Shown here piece after piece: positions 7,364-15,731 of a stretch of 64,000 nt of DNA (positions are counted from its first letter, which is position 1; the number at the start of each line of letters is the position of its first letter). Below the pieces are notes generated by a model, which worked only from the letters and a program-made list of their open reading frames with translations, was not told where the DNA came from and did not search any database. The stretch covers positions 4,233,665 through 4,297,664 of the forward strand of contig NZ_KB913032.1 of NCBI RefSeq assembly GCF_000384215.1. Reading direction: 5' to 3'. Position numbers and translations under genes: made by a program. Origin of the DNA: Amycolatopsis alba DSM 44262 (GTDB lineage: Bacteria > Actinomycetota > Actinomycetes > Mycobacteriales > Pseudonocardiaceae).

Positions 7364-8076
7364 GAGCGGGTTTCCGCGCGGGATTGGATCGCCAGCCCGC
7401 GCGGAGTCACCCAACGCGTGATGAGCGCGAAAACGCCCTCGCACACCAAAGCCAGTGCGACGACGGCGATGCCGCCCGCCAGGATTTCGCCGTGGCCCGG
7501 ATCCCCGAGTGCGAAACCGTCCACAATGTACCGTCCGAGCCCGCCGCCGTCGTTGACGATCGCGCCGATCGCGACGGTCGCCACCAGTTGCAGGAAAGCG
7601 ACGCGGGCACCCGCGAGGATGACCGGCGACGCGAGCGGCAACTCCAGGCGGAGCATGATCTGCCACTCGCGGTAGCCGGTTCCGCGCGCGGCGTCGACGG
7701 TTTCCTGCTCCAGCTGGATGACGCCCGCGTAGGTGTTGGTGAACAACGGGGGCAGCGCCAGTGCCACCAGCGCGAGCATCAGCGGCCAGAACGTCGTGTC
7801 GACTTCGAGCCGGGAAGCCAGGAACCAGAACAGGATCACCAGCCCGAAGCTGGGGATCGCGCGGCCGATGTTCACCGCGCTCGTCGCGAGGAACTGGGCG
7901 CGGCGGTAGTGCGCGAGCCACAACGCGGCCGGGATCGTCAGCACGGCCGAGATCGCCAGTGCCAGCAACGAAAACTGAAGGTGCTCGACGGTCCGGTACG
8001 GCACGCCGGCCGGATCGGTCCAGCTCCAGCGGTTCGGTTCGCCGAACCAGTCGATGGTCTGGTCGATGATGCTCAT
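7360..8076 (-). CDS. Osmoprotectant (OpuB/ProW-type) ABC transporter permease
   Basis: This 238-residue membrane protein starts at ATG 8076, inside the end of the other permease gene (ATGA). It has about five to six transmembrane segments and the inner-membrane EAA loop in the form ETVDAARGTGYREWQIML followed by ELPLASPVILAGAR. It matches the QAT (glycine betaine/carnitine/choline) permeases of the OpuB type. It would pair with the preceding permease to form the channel. No ATPase gene is present on either side, so energising must come from an ATPase encoded elsewhere. Confidence 0.85.
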   Translation of the reverse strand: MSIIDQTIDWFGEPNRWSWTDPAGVPYRTVEHLQFSLLALAISAVLTIPAALWLAHYRRAQFLATSAVNIGRAIPSFGLVILFWFLASRLEVDTTFWPLMLALVALALPPLFTNTYAGVIQLEQETVDAARGTGYREWQIMLRLELPLASPVILAGARVAFLQLVATVAIGAIVNDGGGLGRYIVDGFALGDPGHGEILAGGIAVVALALVCEGVFALITRWVTPRGLAIQSRAETRS

Positions 8077-8774
8077 CGCGACGCCACCTTCCGCGACCAC
8101 GGCGCGAGCGCGCGCCCGCCGAGCCACAGCAGCAGATCGACCACCACGGCCAGTACCACGGAAAGCCCGACGCCGACGATGATCGACGTCGGGTTCGGTG
8201 TCGCGGTCTGGATGCCGTTGCGGATGAAGTACCCGAGACCGCCCTTGCCGAGCATGGAAGTGACCGTCACGAGCCCGATCGTGGTCACCGCCGCGACCCG
8301 CAGGCCCGCGATCACCACCGGCAGCGCGAGCGGCAGTTCGACCTGCCACAGCAACCGTGCACGCGTGAAACCCATGCCTATCGCGGCTTCGCGGACTTCC
8401 TTGGGCACTTGTTCGACGCCGGTGACGATGTTGCGGATGAGGATCAGCAACGTGTACGTCGCCAGCGGGATGACAGCCGTGGTGAAGGACGTCAGGCCGG
8501 TGAAGGGCACGAGTACGGCGAAGGCGCCGAGGCTCGGGATGACGTACAACGAACCGGCCGCGCCCAGCGCGAGCGCGTAGAACCACCGGCGACGCAGCGA
8601 AACCACGGAAACACCGATCGACACCACCAGTCCGATGGCGAGCGCCACCGCGGTGAGCGTGATGTGCTCGCCGAGCCGCTCGAAGATCTCGTCGAGGTGG
8701 CGGTCCACCCACCGCCACTCGAACAGTGGCCGCCCGCCCTGGGCGGGTACGGGGAACACGGAGGAGGCTCGCAC
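8073..8774 (-). CDS. Osmoprotectant (OpuB/ProW-type) ABC transporter permease
   Basis: This 233-residue permease is the first gene of the two-permease unit. The EAA-loop sequence is KEVREAAIGMGFTRARLLW followed by ELPLALPVVIAGLR, and about five membrane spans are visible. The N-terminal MRASSVFPVPAQGG may be overlong, because several GTG or TTG codons could serve as the start. It is divergent from the substrate-binding protein gene across a 136-base gap. Together they look like a quaternary amine uptake system, but the expected ATPase is missing. Confidence 0.85.
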   Translation of the reverse strand: MRASSVFPVPAQGGRPLFEWRWVDRHLDEIFERLGEHITLTAVALAIGLVVSIGVSVVSLRRRWFYALALGAAGSLYVIPSLGAFAVLVPFTGLTSFTTAVIPLATYTLLILIRNIVTGVEQVPKEVREAAIGMGFTRARLLWQVELPLALPVVIAGLRVAAVTTIGLVTVTSMLGKGGLGYFIRNGIQTATPNPTSIIVGVGLSVVLAVVVDLLLWLGGRALAPWSRKVASR

Positions 8775-8910
8775 CGGCCGACCTTACCCCGTTCGGGCGT
8801 CCCGATTCCGGTATCCGGGAGCACGCGGGGCGGAACTCTCAAAATGTGGATTCTGTCGTGACCCGGAGATACTGTCCATTCCTCTGAACGAGTCATAGGA
8901 GTGTGTGCAC

Positions 8911-9831
8911 GTGCGCTGGACACGGAATGTTCGAGTGGGCGCGGTGCTCGCCGCCGCCGTCCTCGGTATGACCGCCTGCGGGGGCGGCGACGACGCGGCG
9001 GCCCCTGCCGCTCAGGGCAAGGGCGGGGCGCCGATCGTCGTCGCGTCCTTCAACTTCACCGACAGCCTGGTCCTGGCGGAGCTGTACGCGAACGCGTTGG
9101 AGGCCAAGGGCTACCCGATCACCCGCAAGCTGAACCTCGGTTCGCGCGAGCTGATCTACCCGGCACTGAAGTCGGGCGAACTCCAGTTCATCCCGGAGTA
9201 CCAAGGCGCCGCCATCACCACCGGTTTCGGCAAGGAAGCCGCGAAGGACGCGGCCGGTGAGCACGAGCAGCTCAAGAAGCTGTTCGAGGCCGACGGCGTC
9301 GGCCTGCTGGACTACTCGCCGGCGGAGGACAAGAACACCTACATCGTGAAGGCCGACCTCGCCAAGGAGAAGGGCCTCACGAAGATCAGCGACCTGTCCA
9401 AGGTCGACAACGTCATCGTCGCGGGCGGCCCGGAGTGCGAGAAGCGGCTTCCGTGCTTCAAGGGCTTCACGGACGTCTACAAGCTGAAGGCCACCTTCCA
9501 GACCGTGCAGGAAGCGGGTCCGCGCGTCGAGCAGCTGCGGTCCGGCAAGGTCACCGTCATCCCGGTCGACTCGGTGAGCCCGCTCGTCGGCGACCCGCAG
9601 TTCGTGGCGCTGGAGGACGACCTCGCCATCGTGCCGACCGAGAACGTCGTGCCCGCGGTGAACAAGAAGGTCCTCGACGAGCGCGGCGCCGACTTCGCGG
9701 CCGCCGTCAACGCCGTGAGCAAGGCCCTCGACACCGTGCAACTGCGCGAGCTGAACAAGCGCGTCGACTCGGACGGCGAGAAGCCGGGCGACGTCGCGAA
9801 GGACTGGCTGAAGGAAAAGTCCCTCATCTAG
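8911..9831 (+). CDS. Glycine betaine/choline-type ABC substrate-binding lipoprotein
   Basis: Two GTG codons are possible starts (8905 and 8911). AGGAG at 8897-8901 is 9 bases from GTG 8911 and only 3 from 8905, so 8911 is chosen (306 residues). The N-terminus is a lipoprotein signal (MRWTRNVRVG, hydrophobic core, lipobox MTAC). The body matches ProX/OpuBC: VVASFNFTDSLVLAELYANA, LGSRELIYPALKSGELQFIPEYQGA, and a C-terminal VNKKVLDERG lobe. It captures a quaternary amine outside the membrane and delivers it to the divergently encoded permeases. A long hairpin (9841-9899) follows immediately. Confidence 0.9.
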   Translation: MRWTRNVRVGAVLAAAVLGMTACGGGDDAAAPAAQGKGGAPIVVASFNFTDSLVLAELYANALEAKGYPITRKLNLGSRELIYPALKSGELQFIPEYQGAAITTGFGKEAAKDAAGEHEQLKKLFEADGVGLLDYSPAEDKNTYIVKADLAKEKGLTKISDLSKVDNVIVAGGPECEKRLPCFKGFTDVYKLKATFQTVQEAGPRVEQLRSGKVTVIPVDSVSPLVGDPQFVALEDDLAIVPTENVVPAVNKKVLDERGADFAAAVNAVSKALDTVQLRELNKRVDSDGEKPGDVAKDWLKEKSLI

Positions 9832-9840
9832 TCCCGGCTG

Positions 9841-9899
9841 AAGTACATGAAGGCCCCCTTCCTTGCGCCTAGGTACAGGAAGGGGGCCTTCATGTACTT
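9841..9899 (+). terminator. 23-bp perfect hairpin after the binding-protein gene
   Basis: Perfect 23-base arms (9841-9863 and 9877-9899) enclose a 13-base loop, starting 9 bases after the stop codon. The arm begins AAGTACATGAAGGCCCCCTT. A related arm (TGAAGGCCTCCTT) occurs in the hairpin at 18125-18183, so this terminator belongs to a small repeat family. Confidence 0.85.
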
Positions 9900-9998
9900 G
9901 CGGCGCTGCCGGAGCGCTTGGTCACCGTGGTCGTGAGTGGCAATGATCGTTCTGACGGACCCCGTATTTGCCTATCCGCTGGTGCGAGTGGCGGTCGG

Positions 9999-10041
9999 GT
10001 GTGGAGGATTCAGGACGTTGAACGTCCTGAATCCTCCACAC
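9999..10041. repeat. 21-1-21 perfect palindrome (core GGACGTTGAACGTCC)
   Basis: Two 21-base arms flank a single G at 10020 with no mismatch. The outer arm begins GTGTGGAGGATTCA. The same core with different outer arms recurs at 10075-10113, 10187-10225 and, with a C centre, 42255-42293. Confidence 0.9.
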
Positions 10042-10074
10042 TCGTGGACCTGCTTCGTCTTGGTGCGGTCGAGC

Positions 10075-10113
10075 GGGGAAGATTCCGGACGTTGAACGTC
10101 CGGGAACCTCCCC
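10075..10113. repeat. Imperfect palindrome with the same GGACGTTGAACGTCC core
   Basis: The arms around G10094 match over the CCGGACGTT core and the outer GGGG, with a few mismatches between. It looks like a decayed member of the family at 9999-10041. Confidence 0.75.
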
Positions 10114-10186
10114 CGTCGCGGCGTCTGCCCCAGGACATGACCGGCACGACCTTGATCAAGATCCGAGACCGGGCGACCCCGTGGTG

Positions 10187-10225
10187 GTGAAGGAATCAGG
10201 ACGTTGAACGTCCTGATTCCTTCAC
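10187..10225. repeat. 19-1-19 perfect palindrome (core GGACGTTGAACGTCC)
   Basis: Nineteen-base arms with no mismatch flank G10206. The outer arm is GTGAAGGAATCA, different from the other copies, while the inner core is identical. Confidence 0.9.
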
Positions 10226-10286
10226 CGTCGAGCCGATAGCCGCGGAACCGCCACCTTCGCGCAGGTGGCCCAGCTCGGTACTTTCG

Positions 10287-10432
10287 CGTGACTGAGTGGA
10301 CGGCACGTGTGATCAGATGGACGACACGCGTGACTGGCTGGACGACACGCTCGCCGCCGGTGTCCGCCGCGTGTCGTCCGTCCCGTCACGCGCGTCGTCC
10401 GTTCAGTCACGTGTGTCGTCCATCTGATCACG
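10287..10432. repeat. Array of six 21-bp units, three direct then three inverted
   Basis: Units of exactly 21 bases run 10287-10307, 10308-10328 and 10329-10349 in one direction, then 10370-10390, 10391-10411 and 10412-10432 in the other, separated by 20 bases. The consensus is CGTGACTGxxTGGACGACACG. The outer pair can also fold as a long cruciform. The unit length equals two helical turns, which would place repeated sites on one face of the DNA. Confidence 0.85.
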
Positions 10433-10621
10433 CGAGACCGTGCGACCGCAGGTACCTAAGGCGCCTTTGGCGCTAACCCGAAACGCCACTCACGACCACG
10501 GTGACCCAGGCCTGAGGTCAAGGGACCTTTTCTCGCGTCCGAGGCAGGGCCCGCTCGCTCCTCCTGCGCGCGGCGGTGGAATCGTGGACGCTGTCTTGCA
10601 ACACGGGTGAAAGGGAGTGGG

Positions 10622-11056
10622 ATGGGAAAGGTCACGGCCATCGCGGAGCGCACCATCGAAGCGCCGGCGGACAAGGTCAGGGCGCTCGTCGCGGACTACG
10701 CCGAAACCCGACCGAAGCTGCTCACCGAGCACTACCGCGACTACGAGGTCACCGAAGGCGGAGTCGGCGCGGGCACGAAGGCGAGCTGGAAGCTGCAGGC
10801 GACGTCGAAGCGCGTACGCGACGTCGCCGCAACAGTGACCGAGCCGTCCGAAGGCACCTACGTCGAGACCGACGCGAACTCCAGCATGGTCACCACGTGG
10901 ACCGTTCGCGAGGTGCCGGACGGCAGCCTCGTCCGTATCGAGACGTCCTGGGACGGCGCGGGCGGTATCGGCGGCTTCTTCGAGAAGACCTTCGCGCCCG
11001 GCGGGCTCAAGCGGATCTACGAGGGAGTCCTCGGCAAACTCGCCGAGGTCGTGTAG
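10622..11056 (+). CDS. SRPBCC (polyketide cyclase/START-like) family protein
   Basis: This 144-residue protein starts at ATG 10622. An upstream in-frame GTG lies before the AAGGGAG site, so the ATG is preferred. The fold signature is that of small SRPBCC lipid- or ligand-binding proteins: AERTIEAPADKVRALVADY at the start, a central beta-sheet with YEVTEGGVGAGTKASWKL, and a long C-terminal helix with GGLKRIYEGVLGKLAEVV. The internal cavity usually binds a hydrophobic ligand. No partner gene suggests what it is. It stands alone between a repeat element and an oxidoreductase gene. Confidence 0.8.
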   Translation: MGKVTAIAERTIEAPADKVRALVADYAETRPKLLTEHYRDYEVTEGGVGAGTKASWKLQATSKRVRDVAATVTEPSEGTYVETDANSSMVTTWTVREVPDGSLVRIETSWDGAGGIGGFFEKTFAPGGLKRIYEGVLGKLAEVV

Positions 11057-11154
11057 CGCTCGCCACAATCGGAATGGTCGCCCCGGTTAGCCCGTTGTAC
11101 CGGGCATGAATACGGGCGATCGCCCCGCTTCGGCAACAGACTTGGAGTTACCTC

Positions 11155-12153
<999 letters not shown>

Positions 12154-12178
12154 CGCCGTTCCCGGCGCCCTCACCCGC

Positions 12179-12808
12179 TCAGTACTGCGTCGTGAGGGCG
12201 CCTTCGGTCAGTGCGGCGTCGAGCGCCTCCGCCGTGACGTCCAGCTTCATCTGGTCACGGAAGATCTGACCCGCGGTCGGCAGGCTGGAGCGCTCCGGCC
12301 AGGTGTCCGGCTTCCACAGCGAGGATCGCAGGAAAGCCTTGGCGCAGTGCATGTACAGCTCTTCGACCTCGATCAGGATCGCCAGCGCGGGCCGTTTGCC
12401 CTTGACCACGAGTTCGTCGAAGAACGGCGCGTCCGCGACCAGTTTCGCGCGGCCGTTGATCCGCAGCGTCTCGTTCATGCCCGGCACGAGGAACAGCAGT
12501 CCGGCGTGCGGGTTCTCGATGATGTTGGTCTGGCTGTCGAGCAGCTTGTTGCCCGGCCGGTCCGCCAGCACCAGGGTGTTGTCGTCGAGCACCTTCACCG
12601 AACCCGCCGGGTCGCCGCGCGGGGAGACGTCGCAGGTGCCGTCGGACGACGCCGTCGCCAGCAGGTAGAACGGCGAGTGCTCGATCAGCGTGCGCGCGTG
12701 CTGATCGATGAAGGGGATGATCTTCCCCCGCGTCCGCTCGGCCGGGTGGCCCAGGTGTTCACGCAGCGCATCGAGCGTCTCGATCGTTTTGATCTCTGAA
12801 GTCCCCAT
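12179..12808 (-). CDS. Pyridoxamine 5'-phosphate oxidase-fold flavoprotein (PPOX type)
   Basis: This 209-residue protein has the split-barrel FMN fold. FYLLATASSDGTCDVSPRGD and VLADRPGNKLLDSQTNII mark the flavin-binding strands, and EVEELYMHCAKAFLRSSLW is the C-terminal segment seen in the MSMEG_1061-type FMN-dependent subfamily. Related proteins bind FMN or F420 and act as oxidoreductases on small molecules. The substrate is unknown. It lies 15 bases before the purU 3' end on the same strand but could have its own promoter. Confidence 0.85.
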   Translation of the reverse strand: MGTSEIKTIETLDALREHLGHPAERTRGKIIPFIDQHARTLIEHSPFYLLATASSDGTCDVSPRGDPAGSVKVLDDNTLVLADRPGNKLLDSQTNIIENPHAGLLFLVPGMNETLRINGRAKLVADAPFFDELVVKGKRPALAILIEVEELYMHCAKAFLRSSLWKPDTWPERSSLPTAGQIFRDQMKLDVTAEALDAALTEGALTTQY

Positions 12809-12823
12809 GACCTCAGTGAATCA

Positions 12824-13708
12824 TCAGAAGACGACAGTTCGGTTACCGTGCACCAGCACGCGGCCCTCCAGGTGCCACCGCAGCCCGCGTGCCAGCGTCA
12901 CCTTCTCGATGTCGCGGCCCTTGCGGACCATGTCGTCGACCGAGTCGCCGTGGTCGACGCGGATGACGTCCTGGTCGACGATCGGGCCCGCGTCGAGGTC
13001 CGCGGTGACGTAGTGACAGGTCGCGCCGATGAGCTTCACCCCGCGCGCGTGGGCCTGGTGGTACGGCCGCGCGCCGACGAACGACGGCAGGAAGCTGTGG
13101 TGGATGTTGAGCGCCCGCCCGGCCCAGGCCTCGCACAGTTCCGCGGGCAGGACCTGCATGAACCGAGCGAGGACGACGGCGTGCGGGTCGTGCTCGTCGA
13201 CCAGTTTCCGTACTTCGGCGAAGGCGGACGCCTTGGCGGCGGCGTCGCCCGCGGGGAACGGGACGTGGTGGAACGGGATGCCGTGGGCGCGGGTGATGTC
13301 GCCCAGCGAAGCGTGGTTGCCGATGACGGCGGCGACGTCGACGTCCAGTTCCCCGGACGCGACCCGGCCGAGGAGGTCGTAGAGGCAGTGCCCGGCCTTG
13401 GAGACGAGGATCACGGCGCGACGTCGCTCACCCGTGTCGCTGACCTGCCAGCTCGACTCGGCCGAAAGCGACTTCGCGACCTCGGCGAAGCGCGTGCGGA
13501 GTTCGGTGGCGTCGAACGGGAGCGAGTCGGCGCGGACGACCTGGCGCGTGAAGAACCAGCCGGTGTCCGGATCCGTGTGATACGCCGCTTCGACGATCCA
13601 GCCGCCGTGCTCGGCGAGGAAGCCCGAGATCCGGGCGATGATGCCGGTGCGGTCGGGGCAGCCGAAGGAGATCACATAGCGACGTTCAGGGTTCGACACG
13701 CACACCAT
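12824..13708 (-). CDS. purU: Formyltetrahydrofolate deformylase
   Basis: About 294 residues. An N-terminal ACT domain (RYVISFGCPDRTGIIARISG) precedes a formyltransferase-like catalytic domain with LNIHHSFLPSFVGARPYHQA, GVKLIGATCHYVTADLDAGPI and VDDMVRKGRDIEKVTL. PurU hydrolyses 10-formyl-tetrahydrofolate to formate and tetrahydrofolate, balancing the one-carbon pool and feeding formate to purine synthesis. The ACT domain usually senses glycine or methionine. The first codons (ATG, or a GTG 9 bases later) overlap the 3' end of the DedA gene by up to 23 bases, so the start is not certain. Confidence 0.93.
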   Translation of the reverse strand: MVCVSNPERRYVISFGCPDRTGIIARISGFLAEHGGWIVEAAYHTDPDTGWFFTRQVVRADSLPFDATELRTRFAEVAKSLSAESSWQVSDTGERRRAVILVSKAGHCLYDLLGRVASGELDVDVAAVIGNHASLGDITRAHGIPFHHVPFPAGDAAAKASAFAEVRKLVDEHDPHAVVLARFMQVLPAELCEAWAGRALNIHHSFLPSFVGARPYHQAHARGVKLIGATCHYVTADLDAGPIVDQDVIRVDHGDSVDDMVRKGRDIEKVTLARGLRWHLEGRVLVHGNRTVVF

Positions 13709-14345
13709 TGTCGCTGGTCTCGGCCGCCGCGCGGCGCCGGGTCAGGATGCGGACGCGGACCCGCCGCCCGATCTCGATCGCCACGACCAGCAGCAGGCCG
13801 AGCGTGAAGGACAGCAGAAGGCCCTTCTCCGGTTCGTCCGCGAAGGCCGCTCCGCCGACGAGACCGATCAGGACGCTGTACACCGCCCAGATGCTCGCGC
13901 CGACGGCGTCGAGCCAGACGAACTTGCCCGGCGGATAGCCGAGACTGCCGTTGGCGAGACCGCTCGCGACGCGGCCGCCGGGCAGATAGCGGGCGGCGAG
14001 GATCAGCAGGACAGCGTTGCGCCGCACCTGGATCTTCGCCCATTCGTAGCGCCGGACCCCGTCCGGGCCGCGCTGGAGTCGGGCGAGCGCCCGTGGGCCC
14101 GCGGCCGCGCCGACGGTGTAGCCGAGGCAGTCGCCCACCCACGCGCCGAGCGCGGCGACCAGCGCGAGCAGCATCAGCTGCGGGAAGTCCGGGCCGATCA
14201 GCACGGCGACGGTGATGACCGCCGTCTCGCTCGGCATGAACGGCAGGAGCGCGTCCAACCCGGACACGAGGAACACGATCACCCACAGCCAGGGTGATCC
14301 CAGCGTGCCGCGAAGCAGCTCGGTGACGTACTCCAGCAGTTCCAC
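13686..14345 (-). CDS. DedA-family membrane protein
   Basis: This 219-residue integral membrane protein has about five hydrophobic segments. Family marks are LDALLPFMPSETAVITVAV, GAWVGDCLGYTVGAAAG, and the Arg-containing ILAARYLPGGRVASGLANG. DedA proteins are inner-membrane transporters with a reentrant fold linked to recycling of undecaprenyl phosphate or phospholipid scrambling. The downstream purU gene overlaps its 3' end, but the two functions are not obviously linked. Confidence 0.9.
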   Translation of the reverse strand: MELLEYVTELLRGTLGSPWLWVIVFLVSGLDALLPFMPSETAVITVAVLIGPDFPQLMLLALVAALGAWVGDCLGYTVGAAAGPRALARLQRGPDGVRRYEWAKIQVRRNAVLLILAARYLPGGRVASGLANGSLGYPPGKFVWLDAVGASIWAVYSVLIGLVGGAAFADEPEKGLLLSFTLGLLLVVAIEIGRRVRVRILTRRRAAAETSDNGVRVEP

Positions 14346-14419
14346 GGTTCCATGGTGATCACCGCAGGTCGCTACGGGGTGACGGAGTGGGGTGCTACCG
14401 GTGAATTCCCGCGAATGTC

Positions 14420-15226
14420 CTAGTCAGGGTCACGCGGTGCGACGGCGGACCAGGGCACGGTCAGCTCGCCGAGCCGCCAGCGCGACGGCCGGTTCAGCAC
14501 CGGCCAGCCCCGGCCGGTGAGCAGGTGCACGGTATGCGCCCAGCGGGCACGGACGCCGAAGTTCCGGTGCGGCGCCGCCGTCGCCCAGCAGACGTCGAGA
14601 GTGGACAGTAGTTCGTGGACCCGCTCGCCGGGAACGTTGCGGTGGATGAGGACCTTGGGCAGCCGTTCGGCCACTGTGGACGGACGTTCCAGGCTGGCGA
14701 GGTGGACCGAAAGGGTCAGCGTGCGCGGTCCGTCGTTGCCGACGGCGACCCAGGTGCTCAGCCGTCCGATCTCGTCGCAGGTGCCTTCGACCAGGAGTCC
14801 GTCCGGCGCCATCGCGTCCAGCATCAGCGACCAGGCCCCCGGCACCTCGGCCTCGTCGTACTGGCGCAGCACGTTGAACGCGCGGACCAGCACCGGCCGC
14901 GTCCCGGCGAGTTCGAAGCCGCCGCGCCGGAAGTCCAGCCACGGTTTGTCGACGGCGGACTGCGCGACGGCGACCCGTTCGGCGTCCAGTTCCAGGCCCA
15001 GCACGCGGACGTCGCGGCGCACGGACCGCAGCCGGCGCGCCAGCTCCACGGTGGTCACCGGGGAGGCGCCGTAGCCGAGGTCGACCACCAGCGGTTCGTC
15101 CGCGCGGCGCAGCAGCCGCGTCACACCTGCGTCGCTCGCGAGCCAGCGGTCGACGCGGCGCAGCCGGTTGGGGTTGGTCGTCCCGCGAGTCGGTGCCCCG
15201 ACCGGCTTCAGCTCTCGGCCAGCCAC
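14420..15226 (-). CDS. Class I SAM-dependent methyltransferase-like protein
   Basis: This 268-residue protein contains a SAM-binding signature, LVVDLGYGASPVTTVELARR, acidic loop VLGLELDAERV, and NVLRQYDEAEVPGAW near a possible catalytic segment. The C-terminal 100 residues (HLASLERPSTVAERLPKVLI onward) are specific to a conserved actinobacterial protein of unknown function. The start overlaps the DUF2505 gene by 19 bases on the same strand, so both form a two-gene unit. Which molecule is methylated, if any, is unknown. Confidence 0.7.
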   Translation of the reverse strand: MAGRELKPVGAPTRGTTNPNRLRRVDRWLASDAGVTRLLRRADEPLVVDLGYGASPVTTVELARRLRSVRRDVRVLGLELDAERVAVAQSAVDKPWLDFRRGGFELAGTRPVLVRAFNVLRQYDEAEVPGAWSLMLDAMAPDGLLVEGTCDEIGRLSTWVAVGNDGPRTLTLSVHLASLERPSTVAERLPKVLIHRNVPGERVHELLSTLDVCWATAAPHRNFGVRARWAHTVHLLTGRGWPVLNRPSRWRLGELTVPWSAVAPRDPD

Positions 15227-15705
15227 TTCGCGACGAACTCCGCCTCGCGTTCCAGCAGTTTGGTGACCTGTTCGGCGATCACGCTCTCCAGCTTCCCGCC
15301 GACGAACGGGATCCGCACCTTGACCTCGCCGCTGTTCACCAGCGTCGTCCGCTCACCATCGTCGGTCAGGGACGTCTTCGCGGTGATCTCGCCAGGCACG
15401 CCCGACACCGACGCCGTCGCCGTGCCGGTGTACCCGGCTCCGGCGGTCTTCCAGATCTGCTCGCGCTCGACGATCAGATCGCCCCGGTGCAGGGTCCGCA
15501 CGGCGGACGGGAGCTTGTCCGAGCTGATGCCCTGACGCAGCTTGTAGCGCACCCCGTCCTCGGCCGGGGCGTACTCCAGCAGCTCCGCGTCGTCGCCGCC
15601 GATCTGCTCCAGCCTGGCCCGCAGCGCCGTCTCGCCGGCGACCGCGTCGAACGTGGTCGCGAGGTCTGCGGAGAACGCTGAGCGGTGCTCGATACGGGAG
15701 GCCAT
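15208..15705 (-). CDS. DUF2505 (SRPBCC-like) protein
   Basis: This 165-residue protein matches the DUF2505 family: RIEHRSAFSADLATTFDAV at the start, VREQI-type central strands (VEREQIWKTAG), and SGEVKVRIPFVGGKLESVI leading to a long C-terminal helix. The helix-grip architecture suggests binding of a hydrophobic ligand. In mycobacteria a gene of this type also lies next to murB (Rv0481c, divergent from Rv0482). Only 26 bases separate it from divergent murB, so their promoters must overlap. Confidence 0.85.
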   Translation of the reverse strand: MASRIEHRSAFSADLATTFDAVAGETALRARLEQIGGDDAELLEYAPAEDGVRYKLRQGISSDKLPSAVRTLHRGDLIVEREQIWKTAGAGYTGTATASVSGVPGEITAKTSLTDDGERTTLVNSGEVKVRIPFVGGKLESVIAEQVTKLLEREAEFVAKWLAES

Positions 15706-15731
15706 GGCGCCAGACAGTACCGTTCACGGGC

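Larger units (their letters stand above)
9920..10506. mobile_element. MITE-like noncoding element A with perfect 22-bp terminal inverted repeats
   Basis: The ends 9920-9941 and 10485-10506 are exact reverse complements over 22 bases (core TCGTGAGTGG). Between them lie three palindromes with the core GGACGTTGAACGTCC and a 3+3 array of 21-bp units. No credible gene is inside. The region matches element B (41992-42692) in inverted orientation in several blocks, for example around 9950-9990 and around 10230-10260. No target-site duplication is evident. The size and structure are like a non-autonomous miniature element, but no transposase is in the window to support mobility. Confidence 0.6.

Noticed and set aside
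9918..10190. Open frame of 90 codons in element A
   Set aside because: It reads through palindromes, gives repetitive peptides such as RVWRIQDVERPES and FRTLNVREPP, and has no ribosome site. It is a by-product of the repeats.
10287..10432. CRISPR array
   Set aside because: The units are contiguous, 21 bases, and half are inverted. There are no spacers and no cas genes.
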